Below, in pieces: positions 8,849 through 19,230 of a DNA stretch of 64,000 bases. The position numbers and the translations under genes are program-made. The DNA is from Caldalkalibacillus uzonensis (GTDB lineage: Bacteria; Bacillota; Bacilli; Caldalkalibacillales; Caldalkalibacillaceae). Where the stretch lies: positions 310,001 to 374,000 of the forward strand of contig NZ_JAUSUQ010000001.1 in NCBI RefSeq assembly GCF_030814135.1, read 5' to 3'. Every line of letters begins with the position of its first letter. Position 1 is the first letter of the stretch. The notes beneath the pieces are model-generated. The model was not told the DNA's origin and searched no databases. It saw nothing but the letters and a program-made list of their open reading frames with translations.

Positions 8849-10831
8849 TTAATCGTCAAATCCCACCTGTTCCTCATGGTAAAGTTCGTCGTCAACATAG
8901 ACTTGAATTAAGGCTGATTGGCGGGGGGCAACAACAACATCAACGGTATATGTCTTGGTCTCTTTGATTTTTTCCTCGTAGGCCTTGCGTTCTCCCTCAT
9001 GATCACGAACCCGGATTTCCACTTTGACCTCATCTTTCTTTCTTCCCTTGCCACGTCCGGGTTTATCATCGTCCCCGGAGTCATCGAGAGCAACGGTAAT
9101 TTGACGGGATTTTTGCCTGACCTCTGGTCCCTGGCTAACCCAAACATCTATTTTAGCGCCTTCTTCCACTTCCATTCCTGGGTCGTAAGGATATTGTTGA
9201 TAGATTTGACCCTCCGCATAATCAGCTGAATAACCTTGACGCACCTCGTTAATGATCAGTTTATAGTCTTGCGCAATGGCCTTGGCCTCCTCCAAACTCT
9301 TACCTTTCAAGCTAGGCATTTCAATGGTACGTTTACCCTTACTGATCACGAGACGCACGTCTGTTTCGCCTTCCACCACCATTTCCCCTGGTTCAGGGTC
9401 CTGGGAAATGACGTGGCCCTGGGGAACCTCGTCATGGTGTTCCTGTTCTGTATAAACCGTAAAATTTCTTAATATGTTGCGGGCTTGCTGCTCATTCAGG
9501 TTAATGACTGAGGGCATTTCAATCTTGGGTTTGCCCTGGCTGATCGTTAAACGAACGGTTGACCCCTTTTTAACGACCGTCCCTACGACAGGATTTTGAC
9601 GTAACACATGCCCTTCTTCCACTTCATCATGGTAACGTTGCGCTGAAGCATCCACCACCAGACCCAATGCCTCCAGCTGTTCCGTTGCTTCTTCAACAGG
9701 GAGGTTGTAGACATCGGGCACCTCAACTTGCTGGGCAGCCAGATACATTTTCATCCCTTGATAAATTCCAAAAACAAGCAGTAAGATGATCAGTGTGGCC
9801 ATGGCCACCTTCAGCCATAAGCGCCGTTTCTTTTTGCGCTTTGGGGCCTCTTTTTCTTCTCCCCGCTTATCACCGTTTTCTCCGCCGGCCTCTTTTAGCG
9901 GTTTTTCCATGACCTTGGTCTCAAACAGATCATCATTAATAGCCGGTACAATTTTGGTCGCTTCATCCTCAACATCTATTTGTTCAGGGACCCATTTGGG
10001 TTCGTTCAGACGCTCCGGGTTCAGACATGTGTTCAGATCATGAATGAGTTCCGCTGCGGAATCATAGCGCTGACTGGGATCTTTGGCTAATGAGCGCAAA
10101 ATAATATTCTCCACACTCTGGGGAATATGAGGATTAAGCTGGCGAGGCTCGGTAAACGGCTCCTGCAAATGCTTCAGCGCCACGCTAATGGGTGAGTCAC
10201 CGGAAAAAGGCAACTCCCCCGTCACCATCTCATATAAAACAATCCCTAGGGAATAAATATCTGATTTTAGATCGGCCACCCCTCCGCGGGCTTGTTCAGG
10301 TGAAAAATAATGAACAGAGCCAATGACCGAACCGGTATGTGTAATGGTCGATGATGTGGCTGCCCTGGCAATGCCAAAATCGGTCACCTTCACCCGTTTG
10401 TACGGGCCGATTAAGATGTTGTGGGGTTTGATATCCCGATGAATAATATTGTTTTGATGGGCGTGCTCCAATGCTTCGGCGATCTGCTTGGTGATATGAA
10501 TCGCTTCCTCTACCGGCAGCGGACCCTTTTGGTCAATATACTCTTTCAGTGTCGGCCCATCAATATACTCCATGACGATAAAATGGACATCATCCTCGAT
10601 ACCCACATCATAGATATTGACAATATTGGCATGAGAAAGACTGGCAGCTGCTTGAGCTTCACGCCGGAATCGGTCAACGAAATCATCATCTCCTGAAAAT
10701 TGCGGCCGTAAGATTTTTACCGCTACAATCCGGTTGAGCAGGCTGTCCCGTGCTTTGTAAACAACTGCCATTCCTCCGCCGCCCACCCGCTCGATCAGCT
10801 CGTAACGGCCGACTAATTTTTTGCCAATCAC
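8849..10831 (-). CDS. prkC: PASTA-domain serine/threonine protein kinase PrkC
   Basis: PrkC is a membrane receptor kinase that senses muropeptides and promotes spore germination and cell-wall control. The 660-residue protein has a cytoplasmic Hanks kinase domain (about 10-270) with Gly loop VGGGGMAVVYKA, catalytic Lys39, HRD at 131-133 and DFG at 151-153. The activation loop is rich in Ser/Thr. A basic juxtamembrane stretch (KRKKKRR) precedes one TM helix (about 338-359). Three extracellular PASTA repeats (about 370-575) and an extra C-terminal domain follow. Its cognate phosphatase gene prpC is 11 bp upstream. Confidence 0.96.
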   Translation of the reverse strand: MIGKKLVGRYELIERVGGGGMAVVYKARDSLLNRIVAVKILRPQFSGDDDFVDRFRREAQAAASLSHANIVNIYDVGIEDDVHFIVMEYIDGPTLKEYIDQKGPLPVEEAIHITKQIAEALEHAHQNNIIHRDIKPHNILIGPYKRVKVTDFGIARAATSSTITHTGSVIGSVHYFSPEQARGGVADLKSDIYSLGIVLYEMVTGELPFSGDSPISVALKHLQEPFTEPRQLNPHIPQSVENIILRSLAKDPSQRYDSAAELIHDLNTCLNPERLNEPKWVPEQIDVEDEATKIVPAINDDLFETKVMEKPLKEAGGENGDKRGEEKEAPKRKKKRRLWLKVAMATLIILLLVFGIYQGMKMYLAAQQVEVPDVYNLPVEEATEQLEALGLVVDASAQRYHDEVEEGHVLRQNPVVGTVVKKGSTVRLTISQGKPKIEMPSVINLNEQQARNILRNFTVYTEQEHHDEVPQGHVISQDPEPGEMVVEGETDVRLVISKGKRTIEMPSLKGKSLEEAKAIAQDYKLIINEVRQGYSADYAEGQIYQQYPYDPGMEVEEGAKIDVWVSQGPEVRQKSRQITVALDDSGDDDKPGRGKGRKKDEVKVEIRVRDHEGERKAYEEKIKETKTYTVDVVVAPRQSALIQVYVDDELYHEEQVGFDD

Positions 10832-10842
10832 CTGCCTTCACC

Positions 10843-11595
10843 TCACTTTGCCCTGCCTGCTTCATCGTGATGACTGACTAATATCAAAGTGATATTATCA
10901 TCTCCCCCTGCATCAAGGGCCGCTTGTAACAACAGGGAGGCTTTCTCGTCGAGAGAGCGGGAACTGTCCAGGATCTCTTTCATCTCCTGCTCGGCAACCA
11001 TACCGGACAGCCCGTCAGAGCATAACATAATCTGTTCCTGCCCTACATAATCAAAACGCCCCAGATCAACACAAACATCTGATGCAGTACCCAGCGCCCT
11101 GGTAATCACATGTCGTTGGGGATGAAATTCTGCTTCTTCCGGTGCCAATTGACCGGAACGGACCAGCTCATTGACCAGAGAATGGTCCTCCGTTAACATC
11201 TCCAACTGTGTATTCACATAGCGATAGGCACGGCTGTCTCCCACATGGGCGATTAAAAAACAATCTTTGAGCAACAGTGCCGCCACGAGCGTTGTCCCCA
11301 TCCCCAAGTGAGTCGGGTTTTGCCGGGCATAGTTGAAAATGTGAGCGTTAGCCGCTTCAATGCTCTCCCTTAACCACTGTTTCCAAGCTTCCTCATCCTG
11401 ACCGTGTTCGGCACGGTGAAATAATTCTTGCAATTTATCTAAAGCCATTTTACTGGCTACATCTCCTGCCTGGTGCCCTCCCATGCCATCGGCCACAACA
11501 GCCAGCAGGACACCCTGATCATGCTTGAAAACACCCGCACTATCCTCATTCACTTCTCTCATGTTGCCAACATGTGTCTTGATTGCTACTTCCAC
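10843..11595 (-). CDS. prpC: PP2C-family protein phosphatase PrpC
   Basis: PrpC dephosphorylates PrkC and its substrates. The 250-residue PPM domain has the metal-binding acidic motifs VADGMGGHQAGD, AHVGDSRAYRY, CSDGLSGMV and GGDDNITLILV. I place the start at GTG 11595 because AGGTGA lies 5 nt before it; a GTG three codons upstream (11604) has no site at usable distance. It is coupled to prkC. In B. subtilis rlmN separates rsmB and prpC; here prpC follows rsmB directly after about 40 bp. Confidence 0.95.
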   Translation of the reverse strand: MEVAIKTHVGNMREVNEDSAGVFKHDQGVLLAVVADGMGGHQAGDVASKMALDKLQELFHRAEHGQDEEAWKQWLRESIEAANAHIFNYARQNPTHLGMGTTLVAALLLKDCFLIAHVGDSRAYRYVNTQLEMLTEDHSLVNELVRSGQLAPEEAEFHPQRHVITRALGTASDVCVDLGRFDYVGQEQIMLCSDGLSGMVAEQEMKEILDSSRSLDEKASLLLQAALDAGGDDNITLILVSHHDEAGRAK

Positions 11596-11637
11596 TGGGG
11601 TCACCTCAATTTTTCCTTCTGCTTTACCGTTACTCTA

Positions 11638-12930
11638 TCATGCTTTGCTCAATTTCACCATAAAAAATCCATCTGAACCAAAATCCTGGGGTAAAATCTG
11701 CCGCATGTCGCCAGCTAATTCAAAGTGAGGATGATACTCCAGAAAGCGTTCAATTACTCCTTCATTTTCCTCCTTGTCAATGGTGCACGTACTGTACACC
11801 AACTGGCCGCCAGACTTTAACAGTTTGGCCGCATTGGACAATAAATGCAACTGCAGTTCTTTAATTTGCTCAATATCTTCAAGCCGTTTATTCCATTTCA
11901 GGTCAGGTTTATGTTTGATGACACCAAAACCGCTGCACGGAGCGTCAACCAAAATGCAGTCAAACGTACCCCACTCTTCAGGTGATACAGCTGTTCCATC
12001 TCGGGCTGTCACCTCAATGATCGTGATACCCAGCCGCCGGGCCGCTGTTTCAATTAATCTCAGCTTGTGTTTATGCACATCATTGGCCACAATCCGTCCC
12101 TGGTTAGCCATCAGCTCGGCCAGATGGGTGGTTTTTCCACCCGGCGCAGCACACAAATCCAACACTTTCATGCCAGGTTGGGGACTAAGAAGGGGAGCAA
12201 CCAGCATGGAACTTTCTGACTGGATGGTAAAATAGCCTTCCTTAAACAGGGGAGAGTCCATTAACTTGGCCGGATTCTCCACTTTTAACCCCTGTTCAGC
12301 CTCAGATGTTTCGCTGACGCGGTAACCGGATGCCGTTAAGCGGCTTAGCACATCCTGCTTAGACGCTTTCAACAGGTTAACCCGGATAGTCATGGCGGGA
12401 CGCTCATTGTTCGCCCGGCATATGACTCGGGCTGTATCCAATCCGTATTGCCGGACCCAGCGCGCCACCAGCCAGGTAGGATGGGACGTTTCAATGGCGA
12501 TGCGTTCCACAGGTTCAACAATAGTATCAAGGGAACGCTTCGGCTGCCGCAGCATATTGCGTAATACGCCATTAACCAGTCCCTGGATGCCACGGTGCCC
12601 CCGTTTTTTGGCCAGCTTGACAGCTTCATTGACCACAGCATGGGAGGGGATACGGTTTAAAAAATAAAGTTGGTAAACGCTGAGCCTTAATAATTGTTTC
12701 ACCCATCCCTCCAGCTTGGCAATCCCTTGTTTCAAAAAAGGTTCTAAATAGAAATCTAAAAGCCGCTGATGTTGAATGGTGCCATAGACCAACTCCGTTA
12801 ACAGCTGGCGGTCACGAAGGTCAAGCTGGGGATGCCGGCTTAAAAGCTGATTTAACACCAAATGGCTGTATGCTTTTTGTTTTTCCACTTTGATTAAGGC
12901 CTCTAAAGCCAATGCTCTTGCATTTCCCAT
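11638..12930 (-). CDS. rsmB: 16S rRNA (cytosine-967-C5)-methyltransferase RsmB
   Basis: The enzyme methylates C967 of 16S rRNA using SAM. The 430-residue protein has an N-terminal NusB-like RNA-binding domain (about 1-130) and a Rossmann methyltransferase domain with SAM loop LDLCAAPGGKT (258-267). The two catalytic cysteines sit in DAPCSG (C332) and YSTCT (C382). The ATG at 12930 has a GGGGAG site; the longer frame from TTG 12993 runs inside fmt and adds 21 residues without homology sense. Confidence 0.95.
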   Translation of the reverse strand: MGNARALALEALIKVEKQKAYSHLVLNQLLSRHPQLDLRDRQLLTELVYGTIQHQRLLDFYLEPFLKQGIAKLEGWVKQLLRLSVYQLYFLNRIPSHAVVNEAVKLAKKRGHRGIQGLVNGVLRNMLRQPKRSLDTIVEPVERIAIETSHPTWLVARWVRQYGLDTARVICRANNERPAMTIRVNLLKASKQDVLSRLTASGYRVSETSEAEQGLKVENPAKLMDSPLFKEGYFTIQSESSMLVAPLLSPQPGMKVLDLCAAPGGKTTHLAELMANQGRIVANDVHKHKLRLIETAARRLGITIIEVTARDGTAVSPEEWGTFDCILVDAPCSGFGVIKHKPDLKWNKRLEDIEQIKELQLHLLSNAAKLLKSGGQLVYSTCTIDKEENEGVIERFLEYHPHFELAGDMRQILPQDFGSDGFFMVKLSKA

Positions 12931-12970
12931 GATTTTGGCTCCCCGTTCTATGTATCGGACTTTTCTGCGT

Positions 12971-13915
12971 CTAACTACCCAGTTGTTGGCCAATACGCCA
13001 TTCAGCCCCTGCTCCCCGCAAAAAGTCAGCGGCAGTCATTCTTTTTTTTCCAGAGGGCTGAATCTCAGTTAAGCACAGTCCACCGCCGTCTCCGCACACC
13101 ACACCAATGCCTTTTTCGGCCAAGCGGTAAATAGTGCCCGGTGCCATATCGGGTTTAACATCATTGGTTTTAACGGCTTTCCAAACTTTGAGAGGTTGTC
13201 CGTTCAACGTGGTGAAGGCCACCGGAAAGGGGCGTAAACCGCGAATATGATTATAAACCACTTGCTGGGGTCGGGACCAGTCGATCCGTTCATCTTCCCT
13301 TTTAATGACCGGTGCGAACGTGGCTTCAGCCTCATTTTGTGGAATGGGGATGAGCTCCCCTTTTTCCAGGCGGGGCAGGGTTTGCTCCAATAATTCAGCT
13401 CCTGCCACACTCAGCTTATCATGCAGAGTACCCACATCATCGTCATCCTGGATGGGAACGCGGACCTGGGTGAGGATATCTCCTGCATCCAGCTTTTCCA
13501 CCATGTACATAATCGTTACGCCGGTTTCCACTTCCCCGTTCATAATGGCGCGGTGAATAGGTGCGCCGCCCCTGTACTTGGGTAGCAGCGAGGCATGGAC
13601 ATTGATGCAGCCCATGGGGGGCAGCTGTAGAACCTCGGTGGGCAAGAGCTGGCCGAAAGCGGCAGTCACAATTAAATCAGGTGCCCACTCCCTCAATTGT
13701 TGCAGTACACCGCTTTCTTTCATTGTCTTCGGCTGCAGTACAGGCAAATGGTGACGGATAGTCACCTGTTTAACAGGAGGAGGGGTCAGCACGCGCTTCC
13801 GTCCTTTGGGACGGTCCGGCTGGGTCACCACACCCGCTACGTCATAACCTTCTTCAATTAACATGGAGAGAGAGGGCACAGCAAAATCAGGTGTGCCCAT
13901 AAACACAATTCTCAT
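12971..13915 (-). CDS. fmt: Methionyl-tRNA formyltransferase
   Basis: The enzyme formylates initiator Met-tRNA with 10-formyl-THF. The 314-residue protein starts MRIVFMGTPDFAVPSL and keeps the catalytic triad in INVHASLLPKYRGGAPI (N105, H107) and D143 (KLDAGDIL). A C-terminal OB domain follows. The ATG at 13915 has AAAGGAG 8 nt upstream, so the eight additional upstream residues in frame are rejected. It is paired with def, as usual, since formylation and deformylation are linked. Confidence 0.96.
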   Translation of the reverse strand: MRIVFMGTPDFAVPSLSMLIEEGYDVAGVVTQPDRPKGRKRVLTPPPVKQVTIRHHLPVLQPKTMKESGVLQQLREWAPDLIVTAAFGQLLPTEVLQLPPMGCINVHASLLPKYRGGAPIHRAIMNGEVETGVTIMYMVEKLDAGDILTQVRVPIQDDDDVGTLHDKLSVAGAELLEQTLPRLEKGELIPIPQNEAEATFAPVIKREDERIDWSRPQQVVYNHIRGLRPFPVAFTTLNGQPLKVWKAVKTNDVKPDMAPGTIYRLAEKGIGVVCGDGGGLCLTEIQPSGKKRMTAADFLRGAGAEWRIGQQLGS

Positions 13916-13953
13916 TACAGCTGCTCCTTTCATCACCACACTTGTGCAAAGGG

Positions 13954-14433
13954 TTATGAGGAAGATTGATCATCCTTTTTATCATAAATTTTTTCGGCAA
14001 TATCGATAAACAAGACTCCGTTTAAATGGTCCAATTCATGTTGGATGGCCCTGGCCAACAAACCTTCAGCTTCCAATTCAAAGCTCTCCCCATTCCGGTT
14101 TAAGGCGCGCACTTTGACCTTGTGGGCCCGGCGCACCTCACCGTTGACACCGGGGATGCTCAGGCAGCCTTCCGGGCCGAGCTGTTCCCCTTCCTTCACA
14201 ATAATTTCAGGATTGATAAATTCAAGCAGTCCATGTTCATCGCCTACGTCCACAACAAAAATCCGCTTGGAAATGCCCACTTGGGGGGCAGCTAAACCAA
14301 CGCCCTCCGCATCATACATCGTCTCGGCCATATCGTCCAGTAAACGATGCAGACGCTCATCAATTCGTTTCACAAGAGCCGCTTTCTCACGTAAAACGGG
14401 ATCAGGATATTTCACAATTGCACGTACCGCCAA
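13954..14433 (-). CDS. def: Peptide deformylase
   Basis: The enzyme removes the N-formyl group from nascent proteins. The 159-residue metalloprotease has all three family motifs: GVGLAAPQVG (44-53), EGCLS with metal ligand C90, and HELDH (132-136). The start is TTG at 14433, behind AAGGAGTG. It is located between priA and fmt. Confidence 0.96.
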   Translation of the reverse strand: MAVRAIVKYPDPVLREKAALVKRIDERLHRLLDDMAETMYDAEGVGLAAPQVGISKRIFVVDVGDEHGLLEFINPEIIVKEGEQLGPEGCLSIPGVNGEVRRAHKVKVRALNRNGESFELEAEGLLARAIQHELDHLNGVLFIDIAEKIYDKKDDQSSS

Positions 14434-14453
14434 GTTTTGTTCACTCCTTATGG

Positions 14454-16787
14454 TTACAGAATCGCCTGGGGCTCCATATCGATCTGAAGCTGCAAGTGAT
14501 TTTTAATAATTTGTGGTTGCATCTGATTCATCAGTTCCATTAACAGCTGACTTAGTTTTGGCTCGTTTCTATATTTTATCATGCACTGGTACCGATATCT
14601 ATCTTTAATCCTGGGAATTGGTGCAGCAACAGGGCCCAAAACAATACTTTCTTTAGACAACCTTGCTTTAAGCCAGCTGGCAGCTTCCTCAGCGCTTTTG
14701 ATGCAATAGGTTAAGTCCTCGTGGGTAAACAACAGTAAACTAAGATAATAAAAGGGAGGGTACCCCTTTTGATAGCGATAGCGCATCTCCTGTTCATAAA
14801 AAGTGTGGTAGTCGTGCTGGCTGGCACAGCGGATGCTGTAATGATCAGGTGTATAGGTCTGGACCACAACTTCTCCTGGTTTGTGGTACCGGCCGGCCCG
14901 TCCGCTCACTTGGGTCAGTAACTGAAACGTCCGTTCCGCTGCCCTGAAATCGGGCAAGTGCAGCAAAGAATCAGCAGCAATGACCCCCACCAAAGTCACA
15001 TTGTCAAAGTCCAAGCCCTTGGCAATCATTTGGGTGCCCAAGAGACAGTCTGCTTGGTGCTCGCGGAAGGCGTTCAACAGTTTTTCGTGCGCCCCTTTGC
15101 GCCTGGTTGTATCCACATCCATCCTGATCACGCGAATACCCGGAAATGCCTGGGACAATGCTTCCTCAACCTTCTGCGTGCCCGTACCAAAAAAACGAAT
15201 GTGTTTGCTCTGACAGTGGGGACAGTACGAAAGTGTTTGTTCCGTATAACCGCAATAATGACAACGGCAGGTATGATTTACTTTATGATAGGTCAGGGAG
15301 ATTTCACAGTGGGGACATTGCAGGACAAACCCACAATCCCGGCACATGACAAAAGTTGAAAATCCTCTGCGGTTGAGAAACAGGACAATCTGCTCGTTCC
15401 GTTGGAGACGCTCTTCAATCTTATGATACAGATAGCGGCTGAACAAGGTCCGGTTGCCAGACTCTAATTCCTGGCGCATATCCACTACTTCCACTGGCGG
15501 CAGCCCTTGGCCGTGCACCCGTTGTTTGAGCGGCAGCAAGGTATATATATTTTTCCGGGCCCGGGCGTAGCTTTCCAAACTGGGGGTGGCACTGCCCAAA
15601 ATAACAGGTGCCTGGTGATACTGGGCTCTGAAAATAGCCACGTCCCTGGCATGATATCTGGGACTTTCCTCTTGCTTGTAGGAGCTTTCATGCTCTTCGT
15701 CAATAATGATTAAGCCCAGTCTTTCCACAGGCGCAAACAGGGCGGAACGGGCACCTATCACCACCCGGGCCTTGCCGTCTCTGATCTTCCGCCAGGCATC
15801 GTACCGCTCCCCTGCAGACAGACGGCTGTGCACCACGACCACCTGCTCGCCAAAACGCCCTTTAAAACGCTCCACCATTTGAGGGGTCAGTGAAATCTCC
15901 GGAACAAGTACAATCACTTCTCTTCCTTTTTCTAGCACGCGGGCAATAGCCTGCAGATAAACCTCTGTTTTACCGCTTCCCGTCACGCCGTGTAATAAAA
16001 ATGTTTGGTGCTGTTCTTCCTCAATCGCTTGCACAATGCGGTGGTACACCTGTTCCTGGGCCGGAGTCAGGGGCAAAGGGGCGGTTTTGACAAACGCTCG
16101 CCCGCGGTACGGATCGCGTATCTCTTCTTCCTTGGTGATCTTGACAATCCCTTTGTCCTGTAATGATTGGACTGTGGCTCTGGTCGTTTGGCACGCCTTA
16201 AGGAGCTCATCCAATCTCATTTTATGCTTGTGCCCCACAAGATAATGAATCACAGCCCGTTGTTTGCTGGCCTGTTTGGGAAGCTCCTCCAACAACTGCA
16301 AGAGCTTCTCTTCTTGTTGTAAAAGGGTGACATAGGAGATATGTTTGGTCTTATTGTGGTCCTCCAAGCCGTATACCACCCGTTTTTCTCCGCTTGCAGT
16401 GTAAATCACCTGCTTGGTGGGCTTGGCTTTTAAAGCACCTGGCAGCATCGCCTGTATGGCTGTACTTCTGAAGCAGACATATCTCTTGCTCATCCACTCA
16501 GCAAGAGCCAACAATTCACTGGTTAAAGGGGGCTTCTCATCCAAAACTTCTTCAATCTCTTTTAAAGAATCCAGATCGGTTTCGGCCGTTTTTATCCCGA
16601 TCACGTAGCCCTGCACTTTCCGTGGGCCGAAAGAGATAACGACTCTTGACCCGGTCTGGACCCGGCCGGACAGAATAGGGGGAATGCGGTAATGATAAGG
16701 CTTGTCAGTAGCCAGAACAGGCACGTCCACAATCACCTCGGCCACAGCCCCGTTCGCAGCCGGCTTTTCATTCCCTTGGTGATCCAT
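14454..16787 (-). CDS. priA: Primosomal replication-restart helicase PriA
   Basis: PriA reloads the replisome at collapsed forks. The 777-residue protein has an N-terminal 3'-DNA-binding domain, Walker A GVTGSGKT (267-274), DEEH (363-366), a split zinc-binding insert with CxxC pairs (CRDCG, CPHC, CRCHYC, CPHC) and the helicase C lobe (SGRAGR). It overlaps the end of coaBC by 20 bp. The first ATG (16787) is only weakly supported by AGGTGG 12 nt upstream, so a start a few codons later is possible. Confidence 0.95.
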   Translation of the reverse strand: MDHQGNEKPAANGAVAEVIVDVPVLATDKPYHYRIPPILSGRVQTGSRVVISFGPRKVQGYVIGIKTAETDLDSLKEIEEVLDEKPPLTSELLALAEWMSKRYVCFRSTAIQAMLPGALKAKPTKQVIYTASGEKRVVYGLEDHNKTKHISYVTLLQQEEKLLQLLEELPKQASKQRAVIHYLVGHKHKMRLDELLKACQTTRATVQSLQDKGIVKITKEEEIRDPYRGRAFVKTAPLPLTPAQEQVYHRIVQAIEEEQHQTFLLHGVTGSGKTEVYLQAIARVLEKGREVIVLVPEISLTPQMVERFKGRFGEQVVVVHSRLSAGERYDAWRKIRDGKARVVIGARSALFAPVERLGLIIIDEEHESSYKQEESPRYHARDVAIFRAQYHQAPVILGSATPSLESYARARKNIYTLLPLKQRVHGQGLPPVEVVDMRQELESGNRTLFSRYLYHKIEERLQRNEQIVLFLNRRGFSTFVMCRDCGFVLQCPHCEISLTYHKVNHTCRCHYCGYTEQTLSYCPHCQSKHIRFFGTGTQKVEEALSQAFPGIRVIRMDVDTTRRKGAHEKLLNAFREHQADCLLGTQMIAKGLDFDNVTLVGVIAADSLLHLPDFRAAERTFQLLTQVSGRAGRYHKPGEVVVQTYTPDHYSIRCASQHDYHTFYEQEMRYRYQKGYPPFYYLSLLLFTHEDLTYCIKSAEEAASWLKARLSKESIVLGPVAAPIPRIKDRYRYQCMIKYRNEPKLSQLLMELMNQMQPQIIKNHLQLQIDMEPQAIL

Positions 16788-18015
16788 GCCGGTCGGCCAC
16801 CACCTTTAAAATCTGATAAGCCACCTCTTCTTTGGGCAGCAGGGGAACATCCACCTTGCCGCCCCAACGGTCATAGATGGTAACTGTATTGGTGTCTGAG
16901 CCAAAGCCTGCCCCTTCAGAAGACACATTGTTAGCGACGATGTAATCTAAATTCTTCTTTTCCAGTTTAGAACGGGCATAAACGTCCACATCATGGGTTT
17001 CAGCAGCAAAACCGATCAAGATTTGTCCGTCTTTTTTCTCTCCCAAGGTTTTCAGGATATCCTTCGTTTTCTTGAAGGTGATTGTCATCTCATCTGCATC
17101 TTTTTTTATCTTTTGATCGGCCCTGGTAAGGGGCTGGTAATCGGCCACGGCCGCCGCTTTAATCACCACATCTACTGACGGATAGTGGCGAAGCACTTGT
17201 TCATACATGTCCTGGGCTGTAACAACAGGGATGCAAGTGATACCAGGCGGGACCTCCAAGGCTGTCGGGCCGGAGACGAGAATCACATGAGCCCCCACTC
17301 TTCTTAGCACGTTGGCCAAAGCATAGCCCATTTTGCCAGAAGAATGGTTGGACACATAGCGCACCGGATCTAGCGGTTCCTGGGTTGGTCCCGCTGTGAC
17401 CAGTACCCGCTTGCCTTGCCACCAGCGTTTGACCGTCTCCTCATAAGGTTTTTTCCCCGGCGTCTCTCCACTTATAAAATACTGTTCCACGGCAGCAATG
17501 ATCTCCTCCGGCTCGGCCATGCGCCCCTGGCCCACATAGCCGCAGGCCAGCAATCCGGATCCAGGTTCTATTAATTGAACCCCCCTCTCCTTCAGTTTGT
17601 TCAAGTTGGCTTGAACTGCAGGATGTTGGTACATATGGCCATTCATGGCCGGGGCCAGCCACACAGGTGCCCGGGTCGCCAGCAGCGTGGTGGAGAGCAT
17701 ATCATCAGCCAAGCCATTGGCCAGCTTGCCAATCAAATTGGCCGTTGCCGGGGCAACCACAAACAGATCCGCCTCATCGGCTAGGTCAATATGGGCCACA
17801 CCGGACGGGTCATGCTCTTCAAATGTGTCAATATACACATGATGATGGGATAAAGTTTGAAAGGTTAAGGGTTGGACAAAGCGGGTGGCTGATTTGGTCA
17901 TAAGCACCCGCATGCGGGCCCCTTTCTGCTGTAATTGACTGCAGACGGTACATGCTTTATAAGCGGCTATACCGCCTGTCACCCCGAGAACGATGGTTTT
18001 ACCTGTGATTCCCAC
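16768..18015 (-). CDS. coaBC: Bifunctional phosphopantothenoylcysteine decarboxylase/phosphopantothenate-cysteine ligase
   Basis: The protein catalyses two consecutive steps of coenzyme A synthesis. The N-terminal CoaC flavoprotein domain (about 1-190) has GVTGGIAAYKA and the PAMNGHMY motif. The CoaB domain (about 195-415) has NHSSGKMGYALA and the lysine-rich KKDADEMTITFKKTKDIL. The 415-residue length is near the B. subtilis 406. The start is GTG at 18015, 6 nt behind GGGGG. An intrinsic terminator lies between rpoZ and this gene. Confidence 0.96.
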   Translation of the reverse strand: MGITGKTIVLGVTGGIAAYKACTVCSQLQQKGARMRVLMTKSATRFVQPLTFQTLSHHHVYIDTFEEHDPSGVAHIDLADEADLFVVAPATANLIGKLANGLADDMLSTTLLATRAPVWLAPAMNGHMYQHPAVQANLNKLKERGVQLIEPGSGLLACGYVGQGRMAEPEEIIAAVEQYFISGETPGKKPYEETVKRWWQGKRVLVTAGPTQEPLDPVRYVSNHSSGKMGYALANVLRRVGAHVILVSGPTALEVPPGITCIPVVTAQDMYEQVLRHYPSVDVVIKAAAVADYQPLTRADQKIKKDADEMTITFKKTKDILKTLGEKKDGQILIGFAAETHDVDVYARSKLEKKNLDYIVANNVSSEGAGFGSDTNTVTIYDRWGGKVDVPLLPKEEVAYQILKVVADRHGSPRE

Positions 18016-18036
18016 ACGAATCCCCCATTTCTTCTT

Positions 18037-18064
18037 AAAAAAATAACAACCTTAACGGTTGTTA
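18037..18064 (-). terminator. Intrinsic terminator between rpoZ and coaBC
   Basis: On the minus strand an 8-bp stem TAACAACC/GGTTGTTA (18057-18064 with 18044-18051) with a 5-nt loop is followed by seven T residues. It sits inside what is otherwise a continuous gene string, so it probably limits read-through from yloC-rpoZ into coaBC-priA. Confidence 0.8.
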
Positions 18065-18079
18065 CGGCTGTCGGCACAC

Positions 18080-18292
18080 TTATTTTTTACTTTCATTGTG
18101 ACTGTTTTCATAGGTAATGTAATCAGCCACAATTTCTTCCAGGGCGATTCCCACATATTTGTGAGACTTTGGATTTTTTATGTAAGCATTACCTTTGTCT
18201 CGCAGTTCTCTGGCTCTTTTGGCAGCCAGCGTGACCAGCGTGTATTTGGAGTCCAATTTTTTCATCAAATCATCAATGGACGGGTACAGCAT
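18080..18292 (-). CDS. rpoZ: DNA-directed RNA polymerase omega subunit
   Basis: The omega chain helps assemble RNA polymerase. The 70-residue protein [30 protein letters not shown] has the omega fold signature ([14 protein letters not shown]) and the usual length. It directly follows gmk, the conserved gmk-rpoZ pair. Confidence 0.95.
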   Translation of the reverse strand: MLYPSIDDLMKKLDSKYTLVTLAAKRARELRDKGNAYIKNPKSHKYVGIALEEIVADYITYENSHNESKK

Positions 18293-18293
18293 C

Positions 18294-18932
<639 letters not shown>

Positions 18933-19196
18933 TTATTCTTCATCAATGTCTTCACGGGTAGTGTTGAGGCGCTGAGCCACAGTTTCCGGCTGCACGGCAG
19001 AGAGAATGACATGATCACTGTCCATAATAATCACCGCTCGTGTTCTCCTGCCGTAAGTGGCATCAATTAATGCCTGACGTTCCCTTGCTTGATTAATAAA
19101 ACGCTTGATTGGTTGTGACTCTGGGCTGACAATTGAGATAATGCGATTAGCATTAACAATGTTCCCGAAACCGATATTAATTAATTGGATGGACAT
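18933..19196 (-). CDS. remA: Extracellular matrix regulatory protein RemA
   Basis: RemA is a DNA-binding activator of biofilm matrix and osmoprotection genes in B. subtilis. The 87-residue protein [18 protein letters not shown] follows the B. subtilis protein through the core [27 protein letters not shown]. It lies in the conserved yloC-remA-gmk context. Targets in this organism are not visible in the window. Confidence 0.95.
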   Translation of the reverse strand: MSIQLINIGFGNIVNANRIISIVSPESQPIKRFINQARERQALIDATYGRRTRAVIIMDSDHVILSAVQPETVAQRLNTTREDIDEE

Positions 19197-19230
19197 CCAC
19201 TAACCCCCTGCGGCTCACAGTCGAGCCTTT

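Noticed and set aside
12931-12993. Longer RsmB start at TTG 12993
   Set aside because: The extra 21 residues lie in fmt coding sequence and have no ribosome-binding site.
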